NCBI RefSeq assembly: GCF_042242105.1
Contig: NC_092012.1
Location: forward strand, 20,007,543-20,071,542
From: Pempheris klunzingeri
Lineage: Eukaryota; Chordata; Actinopteri; Acropomatiformes; Pempheridae
Length of the DNA stretch: 64,000 bases
Direction of reading: 5' to 3'
Shown here: piece after piece, positions 34,901 through 46,074 of the stretch
Numbering within the stretch: position 1 is the first letter of the stretch
How the letters are laid out: each line of letters opens with the position of its first letter
Translations under genes and position numbers: made by a program
The notes under the pieces: generated by a model
Told to the model about the DNA's origin: nothing
The model's input: only the letters and a program-made list of their open reading frames with translations
Databases searched by the model: none

Positions 34901-36721
34901 TTCACAGTGGACTGAATGAAGCCTTGCAGCAACCTGGGGTACACATTTCATTCAATCAGCAAAACATTTAGAGCGAAGGATTAACACTGACTGGTCAGAT
35001 GTGTTCAACCCTGCAGTGAGTCATGTTATAGCCATTGCTTGCAGATACAATCAGACTGGGAGGCAAAAGCTCAGAGAGGCTAAAGAGAATTGAGATCAGA
35101 ATCTGATTTTGTAAAACCTCCTTTTGCTATTTTGCTTTATGTCCCCTTTCCTCCTAAGCAGGCTGACTTGCCCTGCATGTACAGAAGTGAGCCTGTGTGA
35201 TTTTAAACCACAAGAGGGCAGGATTTGGGGCCATTTAAAACATGTGCCTCAGTACACTGGGAGGAGATGCCACCTCATCAAAAAACATTGTGTTGAAGGG
35301 AGGGTTATTCTTGTATTTGGAACATCCTGCTCAGGAAGAAACCCTTCACCAACATTTATTGGCTTTCATCATTTCAGTCTCATGCACAGGCCGAAGATTA
35401 AATAGTGGCAACATGGTTAAAACATTGCAACATTGTACAACTAAAAAAGTTTACACTGGTACACGAGAATATCCTTTATCTCCATTCAGACTACACTGTG
35501 AATCAATCTGCATTGTTTGTCTAGGGAGGTGCAGATCAACTGCTATTCTACACTGCTGGTAAACATCTATCTATTCAAACACACAGTAGACTTAAACTAA
35601 CACTATGAGTAGTGCATTCATCTGATCAGCCAATGGAAAGCAGCTGCAGCCACATTGTCACTAACAACACCCTTCAAGTACGCTCAAAATAAGTCCTCAA
35701 GGTTCCTTAAATAAATTAAACCTGTAATTCATACAGGTGAGCTCATAGTAAGTGACAGGGGTAACAAGGGTGAGCCATTGTTTTTGCAGCCTGTGTAAGG
35801 ATAACCTATATTTTCTCTACCTCCCTAAAGACATGATATTTCATAATTGCAGCACAGAACAGTGTTTTTACTCATGTAATCTTATCAGTGTATGGTGCAG
35901 GCCACATCATTAGCACAACTCAGCAGCCAAAGTCCATGGAGCGACCAGACAGCAGCTGCTTAGCCCACTGAAACAGACTGCAGGTGTGGTTTGCATGTTG
36001 TATTTCTGATTTCTGAATAATTACTAGGCCATACAGTAGTTTGACAAAATAATACATGACAGTTAATATCTTTATTCTATGTAATACATACTTTATCATC
36101 CTGTGATACAAAAAGTAGAATTTCAGTATTTAGGCTTTTTGTAAGACAAAACTGAATCGTTTTTCTACTTAGGAATGTATGAACCACTACAAACATTAGG
36201 AGCAAATAGGAGTAAATGTACAGTTTAAAATGAGCTGGATGTGTAACAGCAGCTCATTGTCCATGTGTCACTCACCTACGGTCCTCCTCTCCAGAGCCAA
36301 AGGGATTGGCTAGTGCTGCTGAAGAGGGGTCTGCTGTTTCCTCCCTGAGAGATACATAGATAATAAAGAATAAATAAGCATATTTCTCTAATAAGCAAAG
36401 TGAAGAAAAGCGTGGTGATCTACATACATCCTGGCCATTCTGATATTGCAGTCCTTGGTGGTGTGTATGTGCAGTGAGAAAATTCATTTGTTATGACTAG
36501 AAATGATGAAGAAAATAAAAACAAGTCTTGCAGCATATTTACCTGACAGACTGCACATGTTTACGCCTTGGTATGAATGAAAAGGAGAGACAATGAGAGT
36601 TGGGAGTAGGCAGGTAGGGTTACCTTTGTGTCCCAGGTAGACCTGGTGCAGCCAAGCACATGTGTATGAGCAGGAATGGGAACAGGACACATGGGACCAG
36701 CCTGCCCAGGTGAGAATCCAT
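31971..36721 (-). CDS. cgref1: Cell growth regulator with EF-hand domain 1 (complete, 6 coding exons)
   Basis: Coding exons in transcript order: 36721-36624, 36344-36276, 34933-34860, 34637-34513, 34383-34282, 32225-31971. They total 723 nt, or 240 aa; human CGREF1 is longer because of an expanded acidic tail. It is a secreted calcium-binding protein linked in mammals to cell adhesion and growth control. Residues 1-25 form a signal peptide. An NPFGSGEE segment follows, then two canonical EF-hand loops at about 90-101 (DYDRSGLLDGLE) and 135-146 (DLNQDGLLAPSE). The last exon is Glu/Gln-rich, ending EVPVHLGQPEI, which parallels the human C-terminus. Phases agree and all introns are GT-AG. Intron 5 contains a complete Tc1 transposon in the same orientation. 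An untranslated exon probably ends at 37491. Confidence 0.93.
32460..33999 (-). mobile_element. Near-intact Tc1-like transposon (1540 bp) in cgref1 intron 5
   Basis: Bounded by TA at 32458-32459 and 34000-34001. The ends are inverted: CAGGTGCTGGTCAT on the left and its complement on the right. Inverted homology extends inward for roughly 180-200 bases, through TTTCAGTAATTCCATTC and a GACAACTAATGAAAAACCCA stretch. The right end lacks about 18 bases near the tip relative to the left. A transposase gene fills the centre on the minus strand. Length, TIR length and TA duplication all fit Tc1/mariner elements with long inverted repeats. Confidence 0.95.
32726..33705 (-). pseudogene. Tc1-like DD34E transposase with a single frameshift
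   Basis: Reads from the ATG at 33705-33703 (MGKTADLTVVQKM) through a helix-turn-helix region (CSQSSVSKHI). It then shows the catalytic motifs FSDES (first Asp) and FQQDLAPAH (second Asp). Near 32940 the frame breaks. The adjoining frame carries NWPANSPDHNPIENLWG with the final Glu and runs to a stop at 32726. The span is 980 bases, one short of a whole number of codons (327), which fits loss of a single base. The usual Asn of QQDNAPAH is Leu here. Apart from the break there are no premature stops, so inactivation looks recent. Confidence 0.9.
34443..34497 (+). repeat. Short (CA)n run in cgref1 intron 4
   Basis: CA units at about 34477-34497 lie shortly downstream, in transcript sense, of the cgref1 exon 4 donor. 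Other short CA runs are scattered nearby (34388-34418). Confidence 0.6.
34938..36270. other. Intron 2 of cgref1
   Basis: 1.3 kb of intronic DNA between the exons ending at 36276 and starting at 34933. The short + strand frames here have no recognised domain. No named repeat is seen. Confidence 0.5.
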
Positions 36722-37490
36722 GAACACACCTACAAACACACAGCCATGTCATAACCTCACATCACATCTGAACAGAATACAGTAATGGGGTGGCGCCACG
36801 ACTGTCGTCATTTATCTGCCCAAATGTTGGAAATTTAGAATAAGTAATATAAAGTAATATAAGTATTAAGTCTTTTCACTCCTTCCTCCTAACCTAGTAG
36901 TAATTTGTGTCATCAGCTGTCAACTGGCCAGTTCTTGTAACACCTCCTGTCTACAGACAAAACAGTTATTGTGTGAATGTAGCAGTGCTGCAGCTTCTAC
37001 ACTGATGGTGGACATTATGGTCCATTATGGCAAAATCAATTAAAACCTCTACATCTATTATTAGCTCAGCAGAGATCATCCACACTGTGGACGAGTCCAT
37101 TTGTCTCCAGTGTTAGATGCACATGTTCCATTTGTGGATCAAAATGCTGGTTAGTGTACTGCACTGCAGGAGCAGCCATGCTAACACTGTCCTCACAGCT
37201 ACAGTGCCCCCCCCCCCCCAACCAGCTGACACCACTAACCCACTGCAGCAGTGTACAGCCTGCACACACACGCACTGTACACACACAACCATCTCTTTTA
37301 AACTCTGCGGTCCTCCTGCTGTCACATTACAGACCTGCATTAGAGTAAACACGTGAGAAACGATGCTAGCTGTGGTTAAACGGTAGCCTCGGCTACGCTT
37401 CTACTGACATGCAGACCAGATATTTATATGACCTGAAGTGAGGCGCACTTGACGCCTCACCGAGGTCTGCTCAGAGCGGTGACAGCCTAC

Positions 37491-37800
37491 CTGTCTGCAT
37501 GGCTCATGTGTGCTCAGTGACAAGCTTCACTTCGGACAAGTCCTCAGGTTCATAGCTGGAGTATCCTACACCCCCGCCCCGCCCCGCACCGCCTCTCTGC
37601 CTGCACTGCGCAACGGCGGCTACGGCGGCACGCGCGCTCCCCGGCTGCTGCCACGGAGACCGGAGTGTTTGGGCCAATGACAGGGTGCACGTGGAGGGCC
37701 GGAGCTGCTGTCTGTCAGTGAGTTTGCGCAGACAGCCACGTCCTCAACGGCGGGGCGGGGCGGGAGGGGAGGAAGGGGGGGGGGGGGGGGGGGGGATGTT
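37491..37800 (-). promoter_or_regulatory. cgref1: GC-rich promoter and untranslated first exon of cgref1
   Basis: About 37560-37770 is very GC-rich with many CpGs and runs such as CCCGCCCCGCCCCGC and GGCGGGGCGGGGCGGG, typical of Sp1-type CpG promoters. On the minus strand a strong donor (GCAGACAG|GTAGGC) at 37491 probably ends a non-coding exon, which would splice to the exon holding the start codon at 36721. A 21-base G run lies at 37775-37795 and a 13-base C run at 37207-37219. The transcription start is not known. Confidence 0.55.
37775..37795 (+). repeat. G homopolymer (21 bases)
   Basis: An uninterrupted G run on the far side of the cgref1 CpG-rich region. Similar runs occur at 1848-1867 (20) and 19767-19783 (17). 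The exact length of such runs is prone to sequencing error. Confidence 0.85.
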
Positions 37801-38021
37801 ACTTCAAGTAACATCTGCCCCACGGTGGACGTGCAGTGGGGAGGGCAGATTTAACATCCACAGACACCCTCTGACTACACAATGACAAAAACAGTGTTAT
37901 TTCAGTGTCTCCGTGCTGACCGTATTTGTGAAAATTATGAGTAAAAAACAGACTACTGACTTCACTCAGCACGTTTGATCGCTAATTAGTGATGTATTTA
38001 TTTTATATAAATGTTTTAATG

Positions 38022-38957
38022 AATATTAAAGCTGCAAGCAGCGTTGGAGGGCCCTCGCACCTTCGTGCACGTCGGATTGGGCGGCGGCTTCATCCTGTTG
38101 CCGGACGCCGACCCTTCCGTGACAAGCTCAGAATTTTCATGTACTTTGGACAGTGCATCAAGGAGTCACTTCAGCATATGAAGTGTTGACTACACCGTGA
38201 AAATTTCATGCAAATCAAATGATGATTGGCACAAAAGTCTTACTTCCTGTGGTCGCTAATTGGCATGTAGATGTCTTCAGGCCGGGAGTCTTATTAATCA
38301 TGACTAGTTTGGAACAGATTGGATCATGTACACTGCAGATACAACAATTTCCTGTTTCATGGCAAACACAGCGTTGCCACAGTGACAGCGTTTGACGAAA
38401 CCTCAAGAGCATCATAAGTGAGCATCATCCACGTCTTGGGAATGTTTGGACTGAATTTGAGGTGGCTGTAACTAACCTGCTGGGATGGACACTCAGAGAA
38501 GAGAACGTATCACCTCCTGTGGTACAATGAGTGTAGTTCAAAATTGTTCAACTCTGCCATTTCTTTTCAAACTGCCAGATTTCTCCACAGAGCCGTGGCA
38601 CAGGGTAGACGGGCTCTGGCCTAAGTGCTTGCTGCAAAAATGGCCAGATGTGGCTCCCTGGACAGAAAAGAGCACAACGGGCAGGTACACACACTTCACA
38701 TTGTTTTTATTCATCCCAAATGAACAGTGCTAACACATATCATTTAATGACTCATGAAAAGTAAAGATATATAAAGATATAATAAATGAAAAGAAAAAAC
38801 AGTGAAAAAGAGAAAACGAGTGGATAGTGGATTGATTGATAAATAGTTACTCCTACAAGACACAAGGGGGCGCTGTGTCCTCAAAAATGCAAAACACCTG
38901 AACCCAATAGGGACCCTATTGAAAAGAATAATTCACCGCTTGGTGCTCGGGCCCTAA
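38022..38957 (+). repeat. Interspersed repeat, complete copy in + orientation
   Basis: Begins AATATTAAAGCTGCAAGCAG, continues GGAGGGCCCTCGCACCTTCG and ends GCACTTGGTGC-like CGCTTGGTGCTCGGGCCCTA. The 'TTAAAGCTGCAAGCAGCG ... GGGCCCTAA' arrangement is one I recognise as abundant in fish genomes, but I cannot name the family. It has no long open frame. A second copy lies inverted at 39014-42145, in two pieces, at roughly 93-95% identity by eye over the first 200 bases. Confidence 0.75.
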
Positions 38958-39795
38958 TAAAGAGGTGTGTTCTATTTTGTTGGGCGTTGTACTACTTTTC
39001 TCGTATTGATTAGTTAGGGCCCGAGCACCAAGCGGTGAATTATTCTTTTCATTACATACATCACATCTCTATTTACATACATCAATGGAGTCTCAGATGG
39101 TTCTAATGTTCTCTGTGTTTGCACTAGAACCTCTAGAAGTTCCTCATCGATCTTTGCAGCTGTTTCCTGTTAATCAGCAGCTGCTGCTGCTTCAGAGGGA
39201 GAAAGAGGAGACCGGTGAGCTCACAGACACTCTGCAGCAGCAGGAGTCATAGTGTCACGTTAATTAAAGTCCTGTTTACTTAGTAAGTGTCTGCAGTGAG
39301 TTTGCTGCTAATGACTGGACTGCAGGGTCAATAATCACTGATCAGTTTCACCATGTGGCTAATCAGTGGCTAACACGCTGGCTAGTGTTAGCATGTAGCA
39401 TTAGCATGTGGCCTGTTTGTAACGGGATGTTCTTCAGGAGCAGATCAGGCAGCAGTGATGTTGCTCCCTGTGGTGTCACCACTCTGCTGCACCCTTTGAG
39501 GCAAAAATCATCACTTGGTGCCATGAACGCATCACGTGGGAGCGTGTTGCAGTTAAGGGACAGTTTGTTTCCTGCTGAACAAAGTGGAGTTTTGCTCTAA
39601 TGAAACTTCAGACTCTCTTAAATTAGCTTGAAGACCAAAAGCTCAGGGAAGTATTAATGAATCAGTGGTTTATTGTGGCTGAGATCAGGTGGTGAATCAC
39701 AGAAAGTTTAACCAGCAGCTTTGAAGTGAGAAATCACAAACTTTATTGTCACATTTAGTCTGATGTTTGCAGGTGAACTTAATCTATAATGTCAT

Positions 39796-40404
39796 TTATT
39801 TCCTTTTTACATGAGTAAAGAGCTGTATTTTATTGTGAATCTCTTGCCGTTGCAGGTGGCGTCGTCTCTGGGCTCTAGTGGGGTAGTACGGTACTATGAG
39901 CTCTTTAAGATATGATGGAGCCTGACCCTTAACAGTCTTGTAGGTGAGGAGAAGGATTTTAAACTCTATTCTAGATTTTACTGGAAGCCAGTGAAGAGAA
40001 GCCAGTACAGGAGAAATATGGTCTCTTCTTTTAGTCAGTACACGAGCAGCAGCGTTCTGGACCAGCTGGAGAGTCTTTAACGACTTATTGGGGCAGCCTG
40101 ATAATAACGAGTTGCAATAGTCCAACCTAGAAGTGACAAATGCACAGACTCATTTTTCTGCATCATCTACTTTTTAGCAATATTATGTAGATGGAAAAAG
40201 GCAGTTCTTTGTCAGCCTGGCTATTGTGCTTAACAGAAATCTAGGGTTGCTTTTATTTTCTTCTATTAATGAGTAGTAGTAGGCGGCTCTGGCCTTACAG
40301 AGGGCCTTTCTATAGGTTTTAAGACTATCTTGCCAGATTAAACGGGAGTCTTCCAATTTGGTGGCACGCCATATCCTTTCAAGTTTCCGCGAATATTGCT
40401 TAAG
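39796..40404 (-). pseudogene. L2-like LINE reverse transcriptase remnant, internally deleted
   Basis: From 40404 the frame reads LERIWRATKLEDSRLIWQDS, the linker between endonuclease and reverse transcriptase in fish L2-type LINEs. At about 40140-39850 it continues with LDYCNSLLSG and ASLHWLPVKSRIEFKILLLT, the region after the reverse-transcriptase core. The catalytic core (FADD-like) between these is missing, so the copy is dead. Confidence 0.75.
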
Positions 40405-41465
40405 CTGTATTCCGAGTAGGAATGCATTTTTTAGCTGTAGGTTGTAATTACTCGTGTCTGCATGGTCTACAGGAATACCGCTGTGAGTTGCAAAAATCTG
40501 ACTCAGCCTATTGAAATAGACTAGCACTGACTCCTCTGGTCCCTGTTTGCACTCTAACACTTTAGAGTAACAAGCCTGTCCTCTGTAGTGTATGTATTGT
40601 ATTGCCCATCTCCAAATGAAATGGGTGCGTTGTTTTCAAAGGGGTCCCATGTCCCCTTCACCAAACACCAATCCTGTTTTACGACACATCGCAGGACTCT
40701 CTGTGTTTCCACTGTGTACAGCCTGAAACTGTCACACAGTCTCTTTATCTCTGTTATGAATTCTTCTGAATTTGTTTTGGGATGGACGATGCCAGCAGCA
40801 GCTTCTTTCACGTCTGCATCAGTCCATGGTCTATACACTCTGACAGTGGGGGGTTGATTACTCTGTCCTGCTCTGGGATTTGGCATTTCTATCATAGGAA
40901 ACACTTCTGCATCTTTAAGTCCTAGATTAGGTACTGGTGGTGTTGGACTGATGTACTGTAAAGGATTGTATACATTACCACTTCGGCTCCGGTGTGGTGT
41001 GTCCACTCCGGACAGAGATGGTTGTGCAGTCATGGATGGTTGAGGCAACTGCTGGGGGGCAGACGACGAGGAGGACGATCCTGGAGGGGAGGACTTTGAA
41101 GCGACTTTCCCCAGGAGAGGCCTAGACAGCAGAGGTGGTGGTTGTGGATCCAGGTATGGTGGTAGATTGGGGAAAGGACCCAGGGGTGTGTATTCGTTGT
41201 CCTCTCGCTTATCTCGGGCAGAATACAACACAGGATAAAGGTTAAAAGTGTTCTTAGCCCTTCCTGATTCCTTCTCCTTCTCTCTCTGTCTCTGTTTTTC
41301 CTCCCCTCTTTTTTTCTCCCTGCAATCTCCTACTTGCAGTTTTCCCTTAAACCCATATTTATTTTGCCATTTTTTCAAATATTTTACATTATTTTCTTTT
41401 TTCTGTTTCATGCGCTTCGCATCTCCCTCATACTGGACCACTTCAGGTCCTTGACGTTGTGACAC
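40405..41465 (-). pseudogene. Endogenous retrovirus gag-like remnant
   Basis: About 303 codons are open from 41465 to 40554. The product has a lysine-rich start, a proline-rich middle and a C-terminal half with the helical spacing and motif pattern of a gamma/epsilon-type retroviral capsid (a WTDADVKEAA-like segment, then EITEIKRLCDSF-like spacing). The frame breaks near 40556. The next frame carries the capsid's major-homology-like segment (about 40560-40405) before running into LINE sequence. No ATG opens the frame at its 5' end; the first in-frame Met is some way in. No pol or env follows. It is a truncated, broken copy, not a working virus. A relation to gag is inferred from the pattern only. 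Confidence 0.65.
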
Positions 41466-42145
41466 AACCAGCCAGGAAAGCTTAGCAATAACTCTGTAGA
41501 TCTAGTAACTACGGGTGTTAATCATTCACAAAAAATTTAATAAATTATTTTCCGGGAGTTCATTCCACAGTGCAGGTAGAAGTTTGGGTTCAGGTGTTTT
41601 GCATTTTTGAGGACACAGCGCCCCCTTGTGTCCTGTAGGAGTAACTATTTATCAATGTTCCTCCACTCGTTCTCTCTTTTTCACTGTTTTTTCTTTTCAT
41701 TTATTATATCTTTATATATCTTTACTTTTCATGAGTCATTAAATGATATGTGTTAGCACTGTTCATTTGGGATGAATAAAAACAATGTGAAGTGTGTGTA
41801 CTTGCCCTTTTCTGTCCAGGGAGCCACATCTGGCCATTTTTGGCTTGTCAAACTTGTCATGATTAATAAGACTCCCGGCCTGAAGACATCTACATGCCAA
41901 TTAGCGACCACAGGAAGTAAGACTTTTGTGCCAATCATCATTTGATTTGCATGAAATTTTCACGGTGTAGTCAACACTTCATATGCTTCAGTGACGTGTA
42001 ACTCCTTGATGCACTGTCCAAAATACATGAAAATTCTGAGCTTGGCATGGAAGGGTCGGCGTCCGGCAACAGGATGAAGCCGCCGCCCAACCCGACATGA
42101 ACGAAGGTGCGAGGGCCCTCCAACGCTGCTTGCAGCTTTAATATT

Positions 42146-45100
42146 ACATTTGTTATTTAATGTATTTTTCAACAAAAATATTTTAACACAAAATTGATGA
42201 TTTCTTCACAGTAGCTGTTCTTGTTATGGGACCCAGTGATTCCAAATCAATGGGAGACTAAAATGAATCACTACAGGCCACACTGGACACACACACACCT
42301 CTTCATACTGGAATCTAGTGCTTCTTTTTGATAAATATTTGTTTGGAAAATTCACCTTTTTTCAACAGTCCTATGACACATTATTACTGTATTAGACAAA
42401 CACCTCTTCAAATCCAGTTTTAGTGCTTCTTCTACTTTGGTATAAATATTTGTACTATGTGTACTGTGTAGTGATCAATTCTGGTATTGATTTAAGGCAA
42501 TAGTCTACACAATAATCTGCCCTAAAGCTTAACCTTGCAGGTCTCACAATCTGAAGAACAGATACACTACAAAAAAAATATTCAAATTGAAAACAAAAGA
42601 TGCAATTGATATGTTCATTGGGACAAAAATGAGGGGTCCTGTACTCCTGATATCTGACCACAAGATGTCCCAGTAACTCTTTATTTGAGCTGATTCTTGT
42701 AAGGCGTCCTATCAGAAAATACATCCTCACATCTGCATTATGATTAGGAAGGTCGGGCTAGTAGTAGATTATATAATAACTTTTTATGGAAAAATGTCTT
42801 TGGAAAATGTTTTGTTATTGATGGATTATCAGATTTTACTTATGAGGCTTTTACTTTGAGTCTGAATTATTTAGTTAACTCACTGTAATTTAAAATCATC
42901 ATCAGATGATCCCACACTCTTGTATGTCATCATGTTATGAAGACTGACACACAGGTCAAGGTAAGGCGCCCCATAAAATGTTGTAACTGTGCAGTCTAAT
43001 CATCATGCTGATCTTCCAGTGGCTCCCCAGGGTGTGTAATCTGTTTTCCGTGAGTCACATCTCACTGATGAATGTTCATTTGACCTGACACATTTTAAAT
43101 CATTTCATTGGTACCAAAGGGTACGTTTCTCCTGAACACACCCGAGCTTCTGTCTCCAAATAGCACAAAATTCAGGTTCTTATCATAGGTTCTTATCACA
43201 CGTATCTGGAAGATGGGATTCATCTTACACACACATTAGTTTTTTGTTTTTACCTTCTTCTAACTGAACTACATCTGAGATACACAGATTTGTATCTTTA
43301 GAAGACAAATATCACCATGAGTTTCACTGAAGAGTTTTATATGATAGGAATTGCTGATTGGATGACTGTAGAGGGCACTTTATCTTCCTTTCTCCACTGT
43401 AACCATCCAAGAGGGCACTTTTCAGTGTTCACCTTCATTTTGGATGAGTTATTGAATCCTTTAAATAACTATTACAACATTAGTATCAAAACCTTTTTTT
43501 TTCAATTTAATATTTGCTCATTCACTTTGGCTCCATCCTTTGCTCATCACCTCAGTTGTCTCTTCTTTTATTATTATTATTTATCTGTTTCCCATCTGTC
43601 TTCCTTCCTCATGTCTATGTCTCTCCCACCCTCTGAACTGATGCCAGAATTTGCCCACAAATAGCTAAAAGTAGAAAAACTATAGTGAGATGTCAACACA
43701 GCAGCATGGTGAACACACACACACACACACACACACACACCATACTCTGGTGGGACTGAAGTTTGCAGCCTCACTGCAGTTCTTCAGAATTAGATTGTAT
43801 GGGTGAAAAGCAGTGATGAGTGGGCAGGTAGAGAAACAATGGAGGTGCAAAGGGAGAAAGGTGGAGCTGAGATTGAGGCAGAAGAAACACAAAGACAATG
43901 TTATTCCGTGTGTGTGGGTGTGTGTTTGTACAGATGTGTTTGAGTTGTAGTTTTACTCAACCGGATGATTGGACTATTACCCATGGAACTGCACATACAC
44001 ACACACACACTGTCTAATCTAAATGAGTGGGAAACGACAGCAGTTCAGAGATTCATTTGTGTGGAAGCAAATGACTGTGTGGCTGAGGGATGCTCTCTCT
44101 GACTAACCTGTGCCCACTTCACCTCACATTACAGTAAAACCTCAGCCAGTTTAGCGGACAGTCTTATCATTTTGGGTTGTATTTATATTGTGGCAACTGG
44201 AGGCCATCTGAAACATTGTCCAGTGTATTTAGTTGCATGCATTTGAGTTCCGGTGTTTACATTTTTTTTTCAGCATTAGAATACAAGAAATTTGGAGCAT
44301 GAAGGAGAGCAGAACCACACACCTCACATGTTGTTAAGTATGATTGGATTAGCAGTTTTTAAAGAAATCATGTTGTACTAACAAACCAAATAGGTTATTT
44401 TGCTTCGACAAAAGTGAATGTGTTTTGACCAGTTAGTATTTTTGAGCTGTGATTCATTCCAAAGCAAAATCTTGTACATCTTATCTTGTGTTCCTTAGTA
44501 ACAACCTCAGTGGTCAGCCTGCGTTCACTGTAACCTCAGCAGTGAAGCTTCTGATCTGTCTTTATTAGCGCACTTCAGTTGACCTCGTAACATTAGCTTG
44601 TCATGTTTATCATCTGAATCGCTTTATCGCTTCAAAGTTATTCATTTTATATGATGTTAACCTCTCTTCCCACACTGCATCTACAAGGGCTGTAAAAAAT
44701 GGTCAGAAAGTCCAACTTATTTATACAGTATTTTCTTATACATACATTCCTTTTAGAAGTTACTCATTTCAGAAGTAATAGCAGTGACTGGAAGCATGGC
44801 TGTAACATTAAGCCTCTGAAGCGTCTTCACATGCATTTTAGACACAGAAATTCATCAACTCCATCAAAAATGAGTGGAACTGCAATTGCGGAGGACGGAG
44901 AGAAACAACATACACATGCGGTTGTTCACACACTTCTAAAGGTCAGGGAGCATTTAGTCGTCCACTGGAGACTCTGGGGCCCAGACTTGTGAGTGGGAAA
45001 GACCAGTCACATCTTTATAACCACACGGGAACGAGTAGAAGTCACATAAGCACACAAATTCACTCAAACATCTTGATGCGTGACTTGCAGGGTTTCTTAG

Positions 45101-45250
45101 CACTGTAGTGGCTCATTATTTCACAGCTGGTTGGTAGACAAACATCCTACTGACACTCACTTACAGGAAGGGGGATTACTCTGTAATTGTTAACATGAGT
45201 TGCTGACTAGTATCTGTGTGTGTGTGTCTGCCTGTGTGCGTGCGTGTGTG
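42146..45250. other. Gene-poor intergenic DNA between cgref1 and kcnk2, part 1
   Basis: AT-rich with microsatellites (for example CA at 43716-43741). No exon with splice sites and a recognisable protein is seen; the longest frames look random. It may hold distal regulatory elements of kcnk2, but nothing in the sequence singles one out. Confidence 0.5.
43716..43741 (+). repeat. (CA)n microsatellite
   Basis: About 13 CA units. Confidence 0.9.
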
Positions 45251-45261
45251 TGTATATATCT

Positions 45262-45442
45262 TCTATTATTCACTTGGTGGGGACAGAAAAGTAGGAACAC
45301 ACACAGTGTGGGGCCCACATTATCTTGTAGGGACATTTAAGGTTAAGGCCATGGTCATGGTCAGGGACAGGGACAGGTTAATATTCTTTAGTTGCTCTAC
45401 ATATTGTGGAAATCTGAAGTCCCCACTAAGATAGAGACACAT
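45262..45442 (+). repeat. Diverged teleost 'GTGGGGAC' repeat
   Basis: GGTGGGGACAGAAAAGTAGG, then TTGTAGGGACATTTAAGGTT, a G-A-C-A-G-G tandem part, and GTCCCCACTAAGATAGAGAC. These elements, in this order, match a fish repeat flanked by TG microsatellites (a TG run precedes at 45218-45255). Confidence 0.6.
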
Positions 45443-46074
45443 GGTAAGTGTGTGTATGTGTGCGCGTAATGGCAATGCATTTCATTTCATTTAGAAAACT
45501 CTTTTCATTCTCACCCACAGCAGGTAAACAGACACAGACAAAGACATGTTGCAGAAAATTGGACCATGTGGCAGCGATGTTGTTCGATCACACCACACAG
45601 AATGTGCTGTTGTTGTTAACATGAGTGTGCTGCTGCCCTGACCGCATGTGGGCCTTTTCTATTCTTTGGAATAGAAACACCAGAGTAACTGGCTTAATTA
45701 GGCTGATGCTTCTGTGGGATAATGTGGCCTCTAGTCACAGATACTGGTTAGCTGTCAGAGGCATAAAGTCAATGGGCACTTTTAGTTGACCATGAAGCAT
45801 TCAGTACCTCTGATCCAAAACAGCTGATGCACAAGATCTTTTGAGGTGAAATTTTGCCTTTTGTAATTTCAGCAGTCAGTGAGACAGAGGACAGAGAGTG
45901 TTAATGCATCACTGCAGAAAAGGATTAAACTCCACAGATATTCTCCAGTATAATTTACAGTAGGGTGTGAGCCTGAGAAACAAGAGACACAACGTAACAG
46001 AGCTTCAGTGGACATCACTTCAGGACCCAAACCCACTGAGTGAATCATAGGAACGCTCCAGCACGTCAGCTGAT

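Larger units (their letters stand above)
39052..41583 (-). mobile_element. Composite insertion: gag-like retroviral sequence plus L2-like LINE pieces
   Basis: In minus-strand order it holds a short LINE-like C-terminal fragment (about 41583-41530, LWNELPEN), a gag-like frame (41465-40405), LINE linker and C-terminal fragments (about 40404-39796), and an AT-rich tail to 39052 that may be LINE 3' UTR or host DNA. I see no long terminal repeats, protease, integrase or env, and no target duplication at the insertion edges. All parts share one orientation. Confidence 0.65.
39014..42145 (-). repeat. Inverted partner copy, split by a 2.5 kb insertion
   Basis: The same repeat in minus orientation: body at 41584-42145 and tail at 39014-39051. 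Relative to the + copy the body lacks about 330 bases (the equivalent of roughly 38310-38635). Between body and tail lies the insertion 39052-41583. The tails of the two copies face each other across 56 bases (38958-39013). The insertion replaces the position where the + copy has the palindrome ATAGGGACCCTAT. Confidence 0.75.
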
